Positions 9,190 through 18,356 of a DNA stretch of 64,000 nucleotides are shown here, in pieces (within the stretch, counting starts at the first letter, position 1; each line of letters opens with the position of its first letter). The notes under the pieces were generated by a model. That model did no database searches and was not told the DNA's origin. It saw nothing but the letters and a program-made list of their open reading frames with translations. Made by a program: the position numbers and the translations under genes. Origin of the DNA: Mitsuaria sp. GD03876 (GTDB lineage Bacteria > Pseudomonadota > Gammaproteobacteria > Burkholderiales > Burkholderiaceae_C); NCBI RefSeq assembly GCF_029840635.1, contig NZ_JAOCCU010000008.1, positions 92,532 to 156,531 of the forward strand, given 5' to 3'.

Positions 9190-9824
9190 TGCGCGCCACC
9201 GCGCTGATCCTCTGCGGCGGCCGCGCCACCCGCATGGGCGGCGTCGACAAGCCGCTCCAGCCCTTCCAGGGACGACCGCTCGTCGCGCATGTCCTCGAGC
9301 GCCTGGCGCCCCAGACGGACGGCCGCGTGCTGATCAGCGCCAATCGCCACCTGGACGACTACCGCCGGCTGGGTCACCCGGTCCTCACCGATCCGCTGCC
9401 CGACTTCCCCGGCCCGCTCGCGGGCGTGCTCGCCGGGCTGAACGCGCTCGCCACCCGGCCTCGCGGCGGCGAGGACCCGGGCGACGGCGACTGGCTGCTC
9501 GTGGCCAGCGGCGACAGCCCCTGGCTGCCGGCCGACCTGCTCGCGCGGCTGGCCAGCGGCCTGGCGCCCGGACAGTCGGCGGCGATGGCGCTGGGCCGCG
9601 AGGCGCCGGGCGAGCCGCTGCGCAGCCAGCCGCTCGCGAGCCTGGTCCACGCCCGGCACCGGGACGCGCTCGAGGCGGCCTTGCGCGCCGGGGAACGGCG
9701 CGTCGAACGCTGGCTCGACACCCTGCCGCTGGCGCGCGTCGCGTTCGACCGACCGGGCGACGACACCGCCTTCGCCAACATCAACGACAGGAGCGAGCTT
9801 GAGCGACTCGAACGTCTCCGGTAA
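9189..9824 (+). CDS. mobA: Molybdenum cofactor guanylyltransferase MobA
   Basis: Transfers GMP from GTP to Mo-molybdopterin, making the bis-MGD cofactor. The nucleotide-binding signature LILCGGRATRMGGVDKPL is at residues 6-23, and SGDSPWLP provides the metal-binding Asp. Length of 211 aa is normal. Its ATG overlaps the moaA stop, so the two are coupled, and the next gene starts inside its last 26 bp. Together these make a compact molybdenum cofactor operon. Confidence 0.95.
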   Translation: MRATALILCGGRATRMGGVDKPLQPFQGRPLVAHVLERLAPQTDGRVLISANRHLDDYRRLGHPVLTDPLPDFPGPLAGVLAGLNALATRPRGGEDPGDGDWLLVASGDSPWLPADLLARLASGLAPGQSAAMALGREAPGEPLRSQPLASLVHARHRDALEAALRAGERRVERWLDTLPLARVAFDRPGDDTAFANINDRSELERLERLR

Positions 9825-10359
9825 CGACGCCAGCACCACGATCGCGCTGCGCCTGCTGACCGAGCGCGACCTGCCCGCCTACAAGGCGCTGCGCGACGCG
9901 ATGCTCGCGCGCCATGAGCAGGCCTTCACCTCCGACGCCGAGACCGAGCGCGCCCGCGAGGCCTCGAGCTACCGCGTGCGGCTGCATCCGCAGGCGGGCG
10001 GCAAGTCGCTGTTCACGCTGGGCGCGTGGCAGGGCGAGCGCCTGGTGGGCGCGCTGACCTGCGAGCACGAGGGCCGCCAGAAGGTGCGCCACATCGCGCA
10101 CCTGATCGGGATGATGGTCGACGACGGCTTCAGCGGCCGGGGCATCGGCAAGCGGCTGCTGGAGCAGGCGCTGGCGCTGCTGCGCCGCGAGCCGCGGCTG
10201 GAGACGGTGACGCTGAGCGTCACTGCCGGCAACCGGCCGGCGATCGCGCTGTACCGCCAGGCGGGCTTCACCCGCTACGGCCACCTGCCGCGCGCGATCC
10301 GGCTGTCCGACGGCCGTTACTGCGCCAAGGACCTGATGAGCCTGGACCTGCGTCCCTGA
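9799..10359 (+). CDS. GNAT-family N-acetyltransferase
   Basis: Acetyl-CoA dependent acetyltransferase (186 aa) of unknown substrate. Motif A, with the CoA pyrophosphate loop GFSGRGIGKRLLEQAL, is at about residues 110-126; VTAGNRPAIALYRQAGF marks motif B. A TTG start at 9799 is preferred because AGGAG sits 5 nt upstream and lies within mobA. The 26-bp overlap with mobA implies cotranscription but does not show a role in cofactor synthesis. Confidence 0.88.
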   Translation: MSDSNVSGNDASTTIALRLLTERDLPAYKALRDAMLARHEQAFTSDAETERAREASSYRVRLHPQAGGKSLFTLGAWQGERLVGALTCEHEGRQKVRHIAHLIGMMVDDGFSGRGIGKRLLEQALALLRREPRLETVTLSVTAGNRPAIALYRQAGFTRYGHLPRAIRLSDGRYCAKDLMSLDLRP

Positions 10360-10430
10360 GCCTCGCGGCGCCGGCCCGCCAAGCGCCGGCGCGCGCGTCC
10401 CCATGCGCCGCAGGGCCATGGAGCGGTCGC

Positions 10431-10436
10431 TAAACT
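10431..10436 (+). promoter_or_regulatory. TAAACT -10 element, putative leaderless promoter of selO
   Basis: TAAACT stands 6 nt before the selO ATG, in the context GGTCGCTAAACT. There is no ribosome site between it and the start codon, so transcription would begin at or next to the ATG. The same context recurs before the gene at 19660. No good -35 hexamer is visible. Confidence 0.5.
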
Positions 10437-10442
10437 CCCCGG

Positions 10443-11963
10443 ATGAACGCTCCCTTCTCCCCGCCGGAGCTCTCCTGGACCCACCGCTTCGCCGGCCTCG
10501 GTCCCGACTTCTTCACCGAACTTCCCGGCACCGGATTGCCCGACCCGCACTGGGTCGCCACCAGCCCCGATTGCGCCGCCCTCCTCGGCCTGCCGGCTGA
10601 CTGGTGGACGCGCCCCGGCATGCTCGAGGCCTTCAGCGGCAACGCGCCGCTGCCCGGCATGCGGCCGCTGGCGACCGTGTACAGCGGCCACCAATTCGGC
10701 GTCTGGGCCGGCCAGCTCGGCGACGGGCGCGCACTGCTGCTCGGCGGCGTGGACGGCCCGAACGGGCATTTCGAGCTCCAGCTGAAGGGCGCCGGCCTGA
10801 CGCCCTATTCGCGCCGCGGCGACGGCCGCGCGGTGCTGCGCTCGTCCATCCGCGAATTCCTCTGCTCCGAGGCGATGGCCGCGCTGGGCATCCCGACGAC
10901 CCGCGCGCTGGCGATCACCGGCTCGACCGCGCTGAAGGTCCAGCGCGAGCGCGTCGAGACCGGCGCCGTGGTCACGCGGGTCGCGCCCAGCTTCCTGCGT
11001 TTCGGCCATTTCGAGCACTTCACCCATCACGGCATGGAAGCGCGCACGCGCGAGCTGTTCGACTTCTTCCTGCGCCACCACGCGCCCGACTGCGTCGACG
11101 CGCCCAACCCGGTCACCGCCGCGCTGGCCCAGGTCGCCGCGCGGACGGCCGAGCTGGTCGCGCAATGGCAGGCGGTCGGGTTCATGCATGGCGTGATGAA
11201 CACCGACAACATGTCGATGCTCGGCCTGACCATCGACTACGGCCCGTTCGGCTTCATGGACGGCTTCGACCCAGGCCATGTCTGCAACCACTCGGACCAC
11301 CAGGGCCGTTACGCCTTCGCGCGCCAGCCGCAGGTCGCGTTCTGGAACCTGCATGCGCTGGCGCAGGCGCTGCTGCCGCTGATGCCCGGTGTCGACACCG
11401 ACGCCGAGGCGGCCGGCGACGAGCTGGTCGAGTCGCTGGAGGTCTACCGCGAGCGCTTCGGCGCCGCGCTGCTGGGCGCGATGCGCGCCAAGCTCGGCCT
11501 GAGCGCCGAGGTCGACGAGCGCGGCGAGGACGGCCCGTTGATCGACGACTGGCTGCGGCTGCTGGCCGCGCACCGGACCGACTACACGATCGCGCACCGT
11601 CGCCTGGCCGGCTTCGACGCCGCCCTGCCGCTGGATGCCGCCGCTCAGGCGCCGATCCGGGATTTGTTCCTGGACCGCGACGCCTTCGACGCCTGGGCCG
11701 CGCGCTACGCGGCGCGCTTGAAGATCGAGCCGGCGGACGCACTTGCGACCCGTGCCCGCCGCATGGACGCGGTCAACCCGGCGGTGGTGCTGCGCAACCA
11801 CCTGGCCGAGACGGCGATCCAGCGGGCCGAGACCGGCGACTTCGACGAGACGCGCCGGCTGCTGGACGTGCTGCGCCGCCCGTTCGACGAACCCGCGCAG
11901 GCGTCGGACGCCGATTTCCCGCCCGACTGGGCGCAAACGCTGGAGGTTTCCTGTTCATCATGA
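10443..11963 (+). CDS. selO: SelO/YdiU protein adenylyltransferase (AMPylase)
   Basis: Pseudokinase-fold enzyme (506 aa) that attaches AMP to Ser/Thr/Tyr of target proteins, linked to redox homeostasis. Family motifs include [38 protein letters not shown] (nucleotide-binding region) and [20 protein letters not shown], which holds the catalytic Asp and metal-binding Asn/Asp. It ends in the conserved SCSS tail, where the eukaryotic homologue has selenocysteine nearby. The stop overlaps the msrB start. Confidence 0.95.
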   Translation: MNAPFSPPELSWTHRFAGLGPDFFTELPGTGLPDPHWVATSPDCAALLGLPADWWTRPGMLEAFSGNAPLPGMRPLATVYSGHQFGVWAGQLGDGRALLLGGVDGPNGHFELQLKGAGLTPYSRRGDGRAVLRSSIREFLCSEAMAALGIPTTRALAITGSTALKVQRERVETGAVVTRVAPSFLRFGHFEHFTHHGMEARTRELFDFFLRHHAPDCVDAPNPVTAALAQVAARTAELVAQWQAVGFMHGVMNTDNMSMLGLTIDYGPFGFMDGFDPGHVCNHSDHQGRYAFARQPQVAFWNLHALAQALLPLMPGVDTDAEAAGDELVESLEVYRERFGAALLGAMRAKLGLSAEVDERGEDGPLIDDWLRLLAAHRTDYTIAHRRLAGFDAALPLDAAAQAPIRDLFLDRDAFDAWAARYAARLKIEPADALATRARRMDAVNPAVVLRNHLAETAIQRAETGDFDETRRLLDVLRRPFDEPAQASDADFPPDWAQTLEVSCSS

Positions 11964-12415
11964 GCCGCTACGACAAGTTCATCCAAGCCGCCTCCGACGT
12001 GGACCGCGACCGCGACACCGCCTACCCGGTGCACAAGACCGATGCCGAATGGCGCGAGCAACTCGACCCGACGCAGTACCAGGTCGCCCGCCATGCCGCC
12101 ACCGAGCGCGCCTTCACCGGCAAGTACTGGGACCACTGGGAAGCCGGCCGCTACAACTGCGTCGGCTGCGGCACGCCGCTGTTCCAGGCCGACACCAAGT
12201 TCGACGCCGGCTGCGGCTGGCCCAGCTATTACGAGCCGATCAACGCCGAGGTGGTGGAGCGCGTCGTCGACTCGACGCACGGGATGGTCCGTGTCGAGGT
12301 GCGCTGCAACAAGTGCGGCACCCACCTCGGCCACGTCTTTCCCGACGGCCCGGAACCGACGGGCGAGCGGTTCTGCATCAATTCCGCCGCGATAGACTTC
12401 GAGCCCCAGCGCTGA
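11960..12415 (+). CDS. msrB: Peptide-methionine (R)-S-oxide reductase MsrB
   Basis: Repairs methionine-R-sulfoxide in oxidised proteins. The 151-aa sequence has the structural zinc CxxC pairs (CVGCG and CNKCG), the CGWPSYYEP motif and the catalytic RFCINSAA near the C-terminus. Its ATG overlaps the selO stop as ATGA. Co-translation with SelO, whose targets include redox proteins, supports a shared oxidative stress role; that link is inference. Confidence 0.97.
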   Translation: MSRYDKFIQAASDVDRDRDTAYPVHKTDAEWREQLDPTQYQVARHAATERAFTGKYWDHWEAGRYNCVGCGTPLFQADTKFDAGCGWPSYYEPINAEVVERVVDSTHGMVRVEVRCNKCGTHLGHVFPDGPEPTGERFCINSAAIDFEPQR

Positions 12416-12438
12416 GCGCTGCTGTTTGCTGATTCCGA

Positions 12439-13086
12439 ATGAAGCTGTTGCTCGATTTCCTGCCGCTCCTGCTGTTCTTCGTGACGTTCAAGTACGCCGA
12501 CGGACAGCCGGACTGGGCGGCGGCCTTCGCCACCGAGCACCTGGGCTTCCTGGTGTCCGGCGGCAAGGTCGGCCCGACCGAGGCCCCGGTGCTGCTCGCC
12601 ACGATCGTGGTGATGCTGGCGACCATCGCGCAGGTGCTCTACCTGAAGATCCGCGGCCGCAAGGTCGACCTGATGCTGTGGATCAGCCTCGGGCTGGTGG
12701 TCACGCTGGGCGCCGCGACGGTCTACTTCCACAACGAGACCTTCATCAAGTGGAAGCCGACGATGCTGTACTGGGCGTTCTCGGCCGCCTTCCTGATCAG
12801 CCACGTGGTGCTCGGCAAGAACCTGCTGCGCAAGATGCTGGGCGCGGAGCTCCCGCTGCCCGATCCGGTCTGGACGCGGCTGAACTGGGCCTGGGTCGCG
12901 TTCTTCGCGGCGATGGGTTTTGCGAATCTTTACGTCGCTTACGCCTACAGCACCGAGGCCTGGGCCAACTTCAAGGCCTTCGGCTCGACCGGGCTGATCC
13001 TGCTGTTCACGCTGGGCCAGGGGCTCTACATGAGCCGCCACCTGCCGCAGGAAAGCGAAGCCCCGGCCGAGGAGCGCAAGCCATGA
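12439..13086 (+). CDS. yciB: Inner-membrane intracellular septation protein YciB
   Basis: Polytopic inner-membrane protein (215 aa) of the YciB/IspZ family, implicated in septation and envelope maintenance. It begins MKLLLDFLPLLLFFVTFK as family members do and has about five or six hydrophobic segments plus the conserved VYFHNETFIKWKPT stretch. It ends in a short polar tail. The stop overlaps the bolA-like ATG. The pairing yciB-bolA is common in betaproteobacteria. Confidence 0.95.
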   Translation: MKLLLDFLPLLLFFVTFKYADGQPDWAAAFATEHLGFLVSGGKVGPTEAPVLLATIVVMLATIAQVLYLKIRGRKVDLMLWISLGLVVTLGAATVYFHNETFIKWKPTMLYWAFSAAFLISHVVLGKNLLRKMLGAELPLPDPVWTRLNWAWVAFFAAMGFANLYVAYAYSTEAWANFKAFGSTGLILLFTLGQGLYMSRHLPQESEAPAEERKP

Positions 13087-13406
13087 GCGGGCACGGAACT
13101 CCCTCGGGGAAAACCAATCCGGCGGCCACGCCGTCGGCGGCGATCGAGGCCCGGCTGCAGGCCGCGCTCGAGCCCGTCTCGCTGCGTCTGCGCGACGACA
13201 GCGCGCACCACGCGGGGCACGCCGGCGCCCGGGAGGGCGGCCACTATTACCTCGAAATCGTGAGCCCGCGCTTTGCCGGTTTACCCAGGGTCGCGCGACA
13301 TCGGCTCGTATATGATGCCCTCGCCGATCTGATGCAGAAGGGCATTCACGCGCTGGCCATCGATGCTCGCGCGCCCGACGAACAACAGAACTCTGGTCCT
13401 CAGTAG
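13083..13406 (+). CDS. bolA: BolA-family protein
   Basis: Small (107 aa) stress or iron-sulfur-associated BolA-fold protein. The helix-turn-helix-like stretch RVARHRLVYDALADLMQKGIHALAIDA carries the invariant His/Arg pattern, and DDSAHHAGH the early histidines thought to bind Fe-S clusters with monothiol glutaredoxin. The N-terminal 25 residues are low-complexity. The ATG overlaps the yciB stop. Confidence 0.93.
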   Translation: MSGHGTPSGKTNPAATPSAAIEARLQAALEPVSLRLRDDSAHHAGHAGAREGGHYYLEIVSPRFAGLPRVARHRLVYDALADLMQKGIHALAIDARAPDEQQNSGPQ

Positions 13407-13472
13407 CGCCGCCTGCCGGCGCTTTGTTTTGGAGCGTTCACGCTCACCCGGGAGTCGAAAGGCCCTTAATCC

Positions 13473-14270
13473 ATGAAGAAGTTTGTGCTTGCCGCCGCCG
13501 TGGCGGCCATCGGCGCCGTGGCCCTGCCGGCCATGGCCCAGAACATCGCGATCGTGAACGGCAAGCCGGTGCCCAAGGCCCGCGCCGACGTGCTGATCAG
13601 CCAGATCACCAAGGCCGGCCAGCCGCGCAGCCCGGAGATGGAAACCAAGGTCAAGGACGAGGTCGTCCTGCGCGAGATCTTCCTGCAGGAAGCCGAGAAG
13701 CGCGGCCTGAACAAGACCGACGACTACAAGAACCAGATGGAACTGGCGCGCCAGTCGCTGCTGATCCGCGAGCTCTTCGCCGACTACGCGAAGAAGAACC
13801 CGATCACCGACGCCGACGCCAAGGCCGAGTACGACAAGTTCAAGGCGCAAGCCACCGGCAACGAATACCACGCGCGTCACATCCTGGTCGAGAAGGAAGA
13901 CGACGCCAAGGCGCTGATCAAGCAGCTCAACGGCGGCGCGAAGTTCGAGGACGTCGCGACCAAGAACTCCAAGGACACCGGTTCCGCCCAGAACGGCGGC
14001 GACCTGGGCTGGTCCGCGCCGGACGCCTACGTGCCTGAGTTCAGCGCCGCGATGGCCAAGCTCAAGCCGGGCGAGATGACGCAGGAGCCGGTGAAGTCGC
14101 AATTCGGCTTCCACATCATCAAGCTCGAAGAGTCGCGTCCGCAGCAGTTCCCGGCCTTCGACGACGTCAAGGCCCAGATCATCCAGCGCATGCAGCAGCA
14201 GAAGGTCGCGGAGTTCCAGGAGGAACTGCGCACGAAGGCCAAGACGGACTACAAGTTCTCCGCGAACTGA
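13473..14270 (+). CDS. Periplasmic parvulin-type peptidyl-prolyl isomerase
   Basis: Secreted foldase (265 aa) of the PpiC/PrsA type. The signal peptide MKKFVLAAAVAAIGAVALPAMAQ ends near residue 23. A SurA-N-like helical region follows, then a parvulin domain (about 130-230) with ARHILV, GGDLGW and KSQFGFHIIKLEE motifs. It follows bolA by 66 bp and precedes a terminator, so it closes the selO-bolA run or forms its own unit. The client proteins are unknown. Confidence 0.93.
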   Translation: MKKFVLAAAVAAIGAVALPAMAQNIAIVNGKPVPKARADVLISQITKAGQPRSPEMETKVKDEVVLREIFLQEAEKRGLNKTDDYKNQMELARQSLLIRELFADYAKKNPITDADAKAEYDKFKAQATGNEYHARHILVEKEDDAKALIKQLNGGAKFEDVATKNSKDTGSAQNGGDLGWSAPDAYVPEFSAAMAKLKPGEMTQEPVKSQFGFHIIKLEESRPQQFPAFDDVKAQIIQRMQQQKVAEFQEELRTKAKTDYKFSAN

Positions 14271-14293
14271 TCCCGGTCCCGTCGACCTGCGAG

Positions 14294-14327
14294 GCCCGCG
14301 CCGCTGATCTCAGCCGCGCGGGCTTTT
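14294..14327 (+). terminator. Intrinsic terminator after the peptidyl-prolyl isomerase
   Basis: GCCCGCGC (14294-14301) pairs with GCGCGGGC (14316-14323), with a 14-nt loop and a TTTT tract. It lies 24 bp after the stop. Confidence 0.85.
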
Positions 14328-14379
14328 CACATCCGCCCCGCTCTTTCTTTTCCGGCCTCCGTGCCCACTTGACTCCTTC

Positions 14380-14940
14380 ATGACGGCTTCCCGACTCGCC
14401 CGACGGCTGCTGCCCTCGCCCGAATCCCTGGAACAGACCAAGGGGCTGAAATGGCTGGGCCACTACCTGCGCGATCGGCCCTGGCTGTGGGTCGCGCACC
14501 GGCGGCGCGTGGCGCTGGGCGCCGGCCTGGGACTGGCGGTGGGCGTGATCCCGCTGCCCACGCAGATGCTGCTGGCCGCGCTCGTGGCCATCGTGTGCCG
14601 CGCCAACGTCGCCGCGGCGATCGCCGCGACCTGGCTGACCAATCCGCTGACGCTGGTGCCGATCTGGACGCTGGCGATCTTCCTGGGCCGCCAGGTGCTG
14701 GGCATCCATGGACCGATCTCGGCGCCCAAGGAGCTGGCGTTGAACTGGAGCGATCCGACCAGCTGGTGGCACGCGATCAGCCAGTGGCTGTCGGAGCTCG
14801 GCACGCCGTTGCTGGCGGGCCTGCCGCTGGCGGGCATCCTGCTCGGGCTGTCGCTGTACGCGATCGTCTATGTCGGCTGGTGGGCGGTGATCCGCTACGA
14901 GCGCCGACGCCGCCTGCGCGAGCGCGCGCTGCGCGTCTGA
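14380..14940 (+). CDS. DUF2062 inner-membrane protein
   Basis: Small membrane protein (186 aa) of the DUF2062 family, function unknown. The family hallmark GVIPLPTQMLLAALVAIVCR is at about residues 52-71, followed by ATWLTNPLTLVPIW and a C-terminal hydrophobic helix. The N-terminus is basic and cytoplasmic. No ribosome site is obvious before the ATG. It converges with the ABC ATPase gene. Confidence 0.85.
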   Translation: MTASRLARRLLPSPESLEQTKGLKWLGHYLRDRPWLWVAHRRRVALGAGLGLAVGVIPLPTQMLLAALVAIVCRANVAAAIAATWLTNPLTLVPIWTLAIFLGRQVLGIHGPISAPKELALNWSDPTSWWHAISQWLSELGTPLLAGLPLAGILLGLSLYAIVYVGWWAVIRYERRRRLRERALRV

Positions 14941-14977
14941 GCGCCGGCGCGGCCTTCCCGCCGCGCCATGCCTGAGC

Positions 14978-15673
14978 TCAGGCCGGCAGGTCGGCCATCG
15001 TGATGTCCTGCAGATGGCCGGCCGAGATCTTCAGCTGCCGCTCGCAGCGCGCGGCGATGCTGTTGTCGTGGGTGACCATGACGAGCGTCGTGCCCAGCTC
15101 GCGGTTGAGCTCGAACATCAGCGCCATCACCTGCTCGCCGGTGGCGTAGTCCAGGCTACCGGTGGGCTCGTCGGCCAGCAGCAGCGCCGGCTGCTGCACG
15201 AAGGCCCGCGCCAGCGCGACGCGCTGCTGCTCGCCGCCCGACAGCACGCGCGGGTAGTGCGAGAGCCGCTGCCCCAGCCCGACGCGCTCGAGCATCTGCC
15301 TGGCCTGTCCCCGGGCGTCGCGCTCGCCGCGCAGCTCCAGCGGCAGCATCACGTTCTCCAGCGCGGTCAGGTGGGCCAGCAGCTGGAAGCTCTGGAACAC
15401 GAAGCCCAGGTGCGCGCCGCGCAGCGCGGCGCGGCCGTCCTCGTCCAGCGCGAACATGTCCTGCCCGCGCAGGCGCACGGTGCCCTCGCTGGGCGTGTCC
15501 AGGCCCGCCAGGATCGACAGCAGCGTGCTCTTGCCGGAGCCCGATGCGCCGACGATGGCGACGGACTCCCGCGCCTGCAGCTGGAAATTGATGTCATGCA
15601 GAATGGTCAGCACGCCGTCGGCATCCTGGACCGACTTGCTGACGTGATCGACTTCGAGGATGTTCTGAACCAT
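14978..15673 (-). CDS. ybbA: YbbA/LolD-type ABC transporter ATP-binding protein
   Basis: MacB/LolD-class ATPase (231 aa). Walker [13 protein letters not shown]-loop FQSFQLL, signature [14 protein letters not shown], Walker [13 protein letters not shown] and the H-loop HDN are complete. Divergent adjacency to tesA repeats the ybbA/tesA arrangement of enterobacteria. The partner permease (ybbP) is not next to it here. The ATG at 15673 overlaps the divergent tesA start. Confidence 0.9.
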   Translation of the reverse strand: MVQNILEVDHVSKSVQDADGVLTILHDINFQLQARESVAIVGASGSGKSTLLSILAGLDTPSEGTVRLRGQDMFALDEDGRAALRGAHLGFVFQSFQLLAHLTALENVMLPLELRGERDARGQARQMLERVGLGQRLSHYPRVLSGGEQQRVALARAFVQQPALLLADEPTGSLDYATGEQVMALMFELNRELGTTLVMVTHDNSIAARCERQLKISAGHLQDITMADLPA

Positions 15674-16358
15674 GAATCAACCGCAGATGCGCCGCCGTGA
15701 ATGGATCGTGCACTGTAGCGCCTGTGTCGTGACCCTCGCCGCCGCGGGGACCCTGTCCCGGCCTGTCGCGGCGCAAGGCCGCGCCGAAGGCGCCGCGTCG
15801 GGCACGCGCCGGATCCTGGTGCTCGGCGACAGCCTGTCGGCCGAGTACGGCCTGGCCCGCGGCAGCGGCTGGGTCGCGCTGCTGGACGCGCGGCTGAAGG
15901 CCCAGAAGCTCGGCGCCGACGTCGTCAACGCCAGCATCAGCGGCGACACCACGTCGGGCGGCCGCTCGCGGCTGCCGGCGCTGCTCCAGCAGCATCGGCC
16001 GACGCACCTGGTCATCGAGCTCGGCGGCAACGACGCGCTGCGCGGGCTGCCGCTGAAGATGACCCGCGAGAACCTGCAGGCGATGGTCCGGGCCGGCAAG
16101 GCGGCCGGCGCGAAGGTGATGCTGGTCGGCATGCAGATCCCGCCGAACATGGGCGCGAGCTACGGGCGCGATTTCGAGAACAGCTTCAAGACCGTCGCCC
16201 AGGAAGAGAAGGTGCCGCTGCTGCCCTTCCTGCTGGCCGGCATCGCCGACCGCGCCGATTCGGCGGACTGGTTCCAGGGCGACCGCATCCATCCGCTGGC
16301 CAAGGCCCATCCGGTGATGCTGGACAACGTCTGGAAGGTGCTGCGCCCGATGCTGTGA
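15672..16358 (+). CDS. tesA: TesA-like periplasmic GDSL esterase/lysophospholipase
   Basis: SGNH-hydrolase (228 aa) acting on acyl esters in the periplasm. Block I GDSLSAEYG, block III GGNDALRG and block V DRIHP supply the Ser, Asn and Asp-His of the catalytic site. A signal-like N-terminus with an RRREW motif and hydrophobic stretch ends at VAAQG (about residue 36). The ATG at 15672 forms a CATG overlap with the ybbA start; the ATG at 15687 is an alternative. A weak GAGGA is 11 nt upstream. Confidence 0.93.
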   Translation: MNQPQMRRREWIVHCSACVVTLAAAGTLSRPVAAQGRAEGAASGTRRILVLGDSLSAEYGLARGSGWVALLDARLKAQKLGADVVNASISGDTTSGGRSRLPALLQQHRPTHLVIELGGNDALRGLPLKMTRENLQAMVRAGKAAGAKVMLVGMQIPPNMGASYGRDFENSFKTVAQEEKVPLLPFLLAGIADRADSADWFQGDRIHPLAKAHPVMLDNVWKVLRPML

Positions 16359-16475
16359 GCGCCGGCGGCCCCGAGGGTCGCCGCAAAAACCTCCGGGCCG
16401 GCCTCGACGAAGCGCAGGTGGGAAAGGCGGCGCGCTCCTAGACTCGCGCCGCTTCCGTTTCCGGCCCGCGCGTTG

Positions 16476-18107
16476 ATGCTCCCTTCGATTCCTCTCCGGT
16501 CCGCGATGCCGTCCTGGCTCGCGATGGTGTTCCTTGGCGCGTCATGCGCCGCCGCGATCGCGCTGGGTCATGACGGGCGGCGCGGCGCTCAGGTCGCGAT
16601 GCTGGCGCTCCCCGCGCTGCTGTGGCTGCGATGGCCGATCGCGACGGCCCTCTGGCGTCGCACGCGCGGGATCGTCGTGTTCATCGTCATCGCCGCCTTC
16701 CTGCTCGACGGCGCGGTGCGGACCTGGCTGCTCGCGCACTACCAGGCGGCGCCGGACAGCTCGCTGGTGCTCGGCGCCGTCGCGAACACGACGCCGCGCG
16801 AGGCCGCCGAGTTCCTGAACGCGCAGCGGTCCGCGATGGCGGCCGGCGCGGGCGCCCTGGTCGTCCTGCTGCTCCTGACCGGCGCGGCGATCTCGGCCGC
16901 CGGGCGCGGCGAACGCGCGTTGTCGCGGCGCTGGCGGATCGCGCTCGTCGCCGTGCTGGTCCTGTGCGCCCTCGCCCACCTGAGCAAGCCTTGGCGCCGC
17001 CACCACCCGCTGCTGTTCTGGCCGCAATGGACGCAGCAGGTCGCCGACCTGCGCGCGATCTGGTCCGACCAGCAAGCCCAGCGCGACCAGCTGATGCGCA
17101 ACGCGCGCGCCGCGTCGCCGGCGATCACCACCGACGGCCCCGCCACGGTCGTGCTCGTGCTGGGCGACAGCATCAACCGCGACAACATGAGCCTCTACGG
17201 CTACGCGCGTCCCACGACGCCGCAACTCGCGGCGCTGCGCGACGAGGAAACCTCCCGCCTGCTCACCCTGCGCCACGCCTGGTCCGCCAAGGCCGGCACG
17301 GTGGCCTCGCTCAGCGGCCTGTTCAGCTTCGGCGAACGCGACGAGGACGACCCGGCCGGCCAGGCGCAGCACCTCCTCGCGCTCGCGCGCGTCGCGGGCT
17401 ACAAGGTCTGGTGGATGGGCAACCACGACGACGTCGCCGTCGACCAGCAGCACGCGCGCCTCGCCGACGAGATCGAGATGATCAACCGCCGACCCGGGCG
17501 CTCCACCATCTCCCTGGACGGGGAACTCCTCGACTGCCTCGAGGAAGCGCTCGTCGATCCCGCGCCGCGCAAGCTCATCGTCGTCCATCTGCTCGGCGCC
17601 CACCCCCACTACCGGCTGCGCATGCCGCCCGGCCATCACCCGTTCGACCACGTCAACGACACCATCGACGCCGACATGGCACGCGCCGGCAAACCCGCCT
17701 GGCTGCGCGAGTTCCGCCAGGACTACGACGGCGCCATCCAGTACCACGACAGCGTCGTCGCCCAGTCGCTTCGCCTCACCCGCCAGCACCAGCCCGCCCA
17801 TGGACGGGCCGCCTGGATGTTCCTCTCCGACCACGGACAGGAGGTCGGACACACCATCGTGCACGCGGGGCACAGCCCCGGAACCGCGGCGGGGTATCGC
17901 ATCCCGACACTCCTTTGGCGCGGCGACGCGGGCTTCGATCCAGCCACCGCCGCTCGCCCGTTCCGCGCCGATTGGGCCGGGTGGACGCTCGCGGAACTCA
18001 TGCACCTGCGGTGGGACGGGCGGCAAGATGCCCGCAATGTGCTCCACCCCCACTACGCGTGGGAGGCGCCTCGGCTTCCGGTGGAACACCTCAGGTTCGA
18101 CCAGTAG
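16476..18107 (+). CDS. Phosphoethanolamine-transferase-like (sulfatase-fold) membrane protein
   Basis: Alkaline-phosphatase-superfamily enzyme (543 aa) similar to EptA/CptA lipid A or core phosphoethanolamine transferases. Hydrophobic helices occupy the first 170 residues, then a periplasmic domain starting VVLVLGDSINRDNMSLYGYARPTTP. The segment KAGTVASLSGLFS matches the nucleophile Thr position; DHGQE and HAGHS supply metal ligands. The family usually has GES where this has GDS. ATG at 16476 follows a TTG. The substrate is inferred. Confidence 0.82.
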   Translation: MLPSIPLRSAMPSWLAMVFLGASCAAAIALGHDGRRGAQVAMLALPALLWLRWPIATALWRRTRGIVVFIVIAAFLLDGAVRTWLLAHYQAAPDSSLVLGAVANTTPREAAEFLNAQRSAMAAGAGALVVLLLLTGAAISAAGRGERALSRRWRIALVAVLVLCALAHLSKPWRRHHPLLFWPQWTQQVADLRAIWSDQQAQRDQLMRNARAASPAITTDGPATVVLVLGDSINRDNMSLYGYARPTTPQLAALRDEETSRLLTLRHAWSAKAGTVASLSGLFSFGERDEDDPAGQAQHLLALARVAGYKVWWMGNHDDVAVDQQHARLADEIEMINRRPGRSTISLDGELLDCLEEALVDPAPRKLIVVHLLGAHPHYRLRMPPGHHPFDHVNDTIDADMARAGKPAWLREFRQDYDGAIQYHDSVVAQSLRLTRQHQPAHGRAAWMFLSDHGQEVGHTIVHAGHSPGTAAGYRIPTLLWRGDAGFDPATAARPFRADWAGWTLAELMHLRWDGRQDARNVLHPHYAWEAPRLPVEHLRFDQ

Positions 18108-18356
18108 GCCCGGCTTGGGCCAGTAGGCTCGGCATAGGCCGACTGCGCCACCAACAGCGCCAACGAGCATGACCGGGGCCGGCGACTCCCGTCGAGCCTC
18201 GGCGCTCAACTCCCTGCGCTCACCTTCGGCTCGCTCCGGTCAGACAGAACGCGCCTGGTCAGTCATGGAAGGCTCGACTTCGTCGCCGGCCCCGGCCATG
18301 CCCGTTTCCGAGACGGCCGTTGTTCGTTCGGGCATTCCGGTTGCCTGGGGGGCGGG

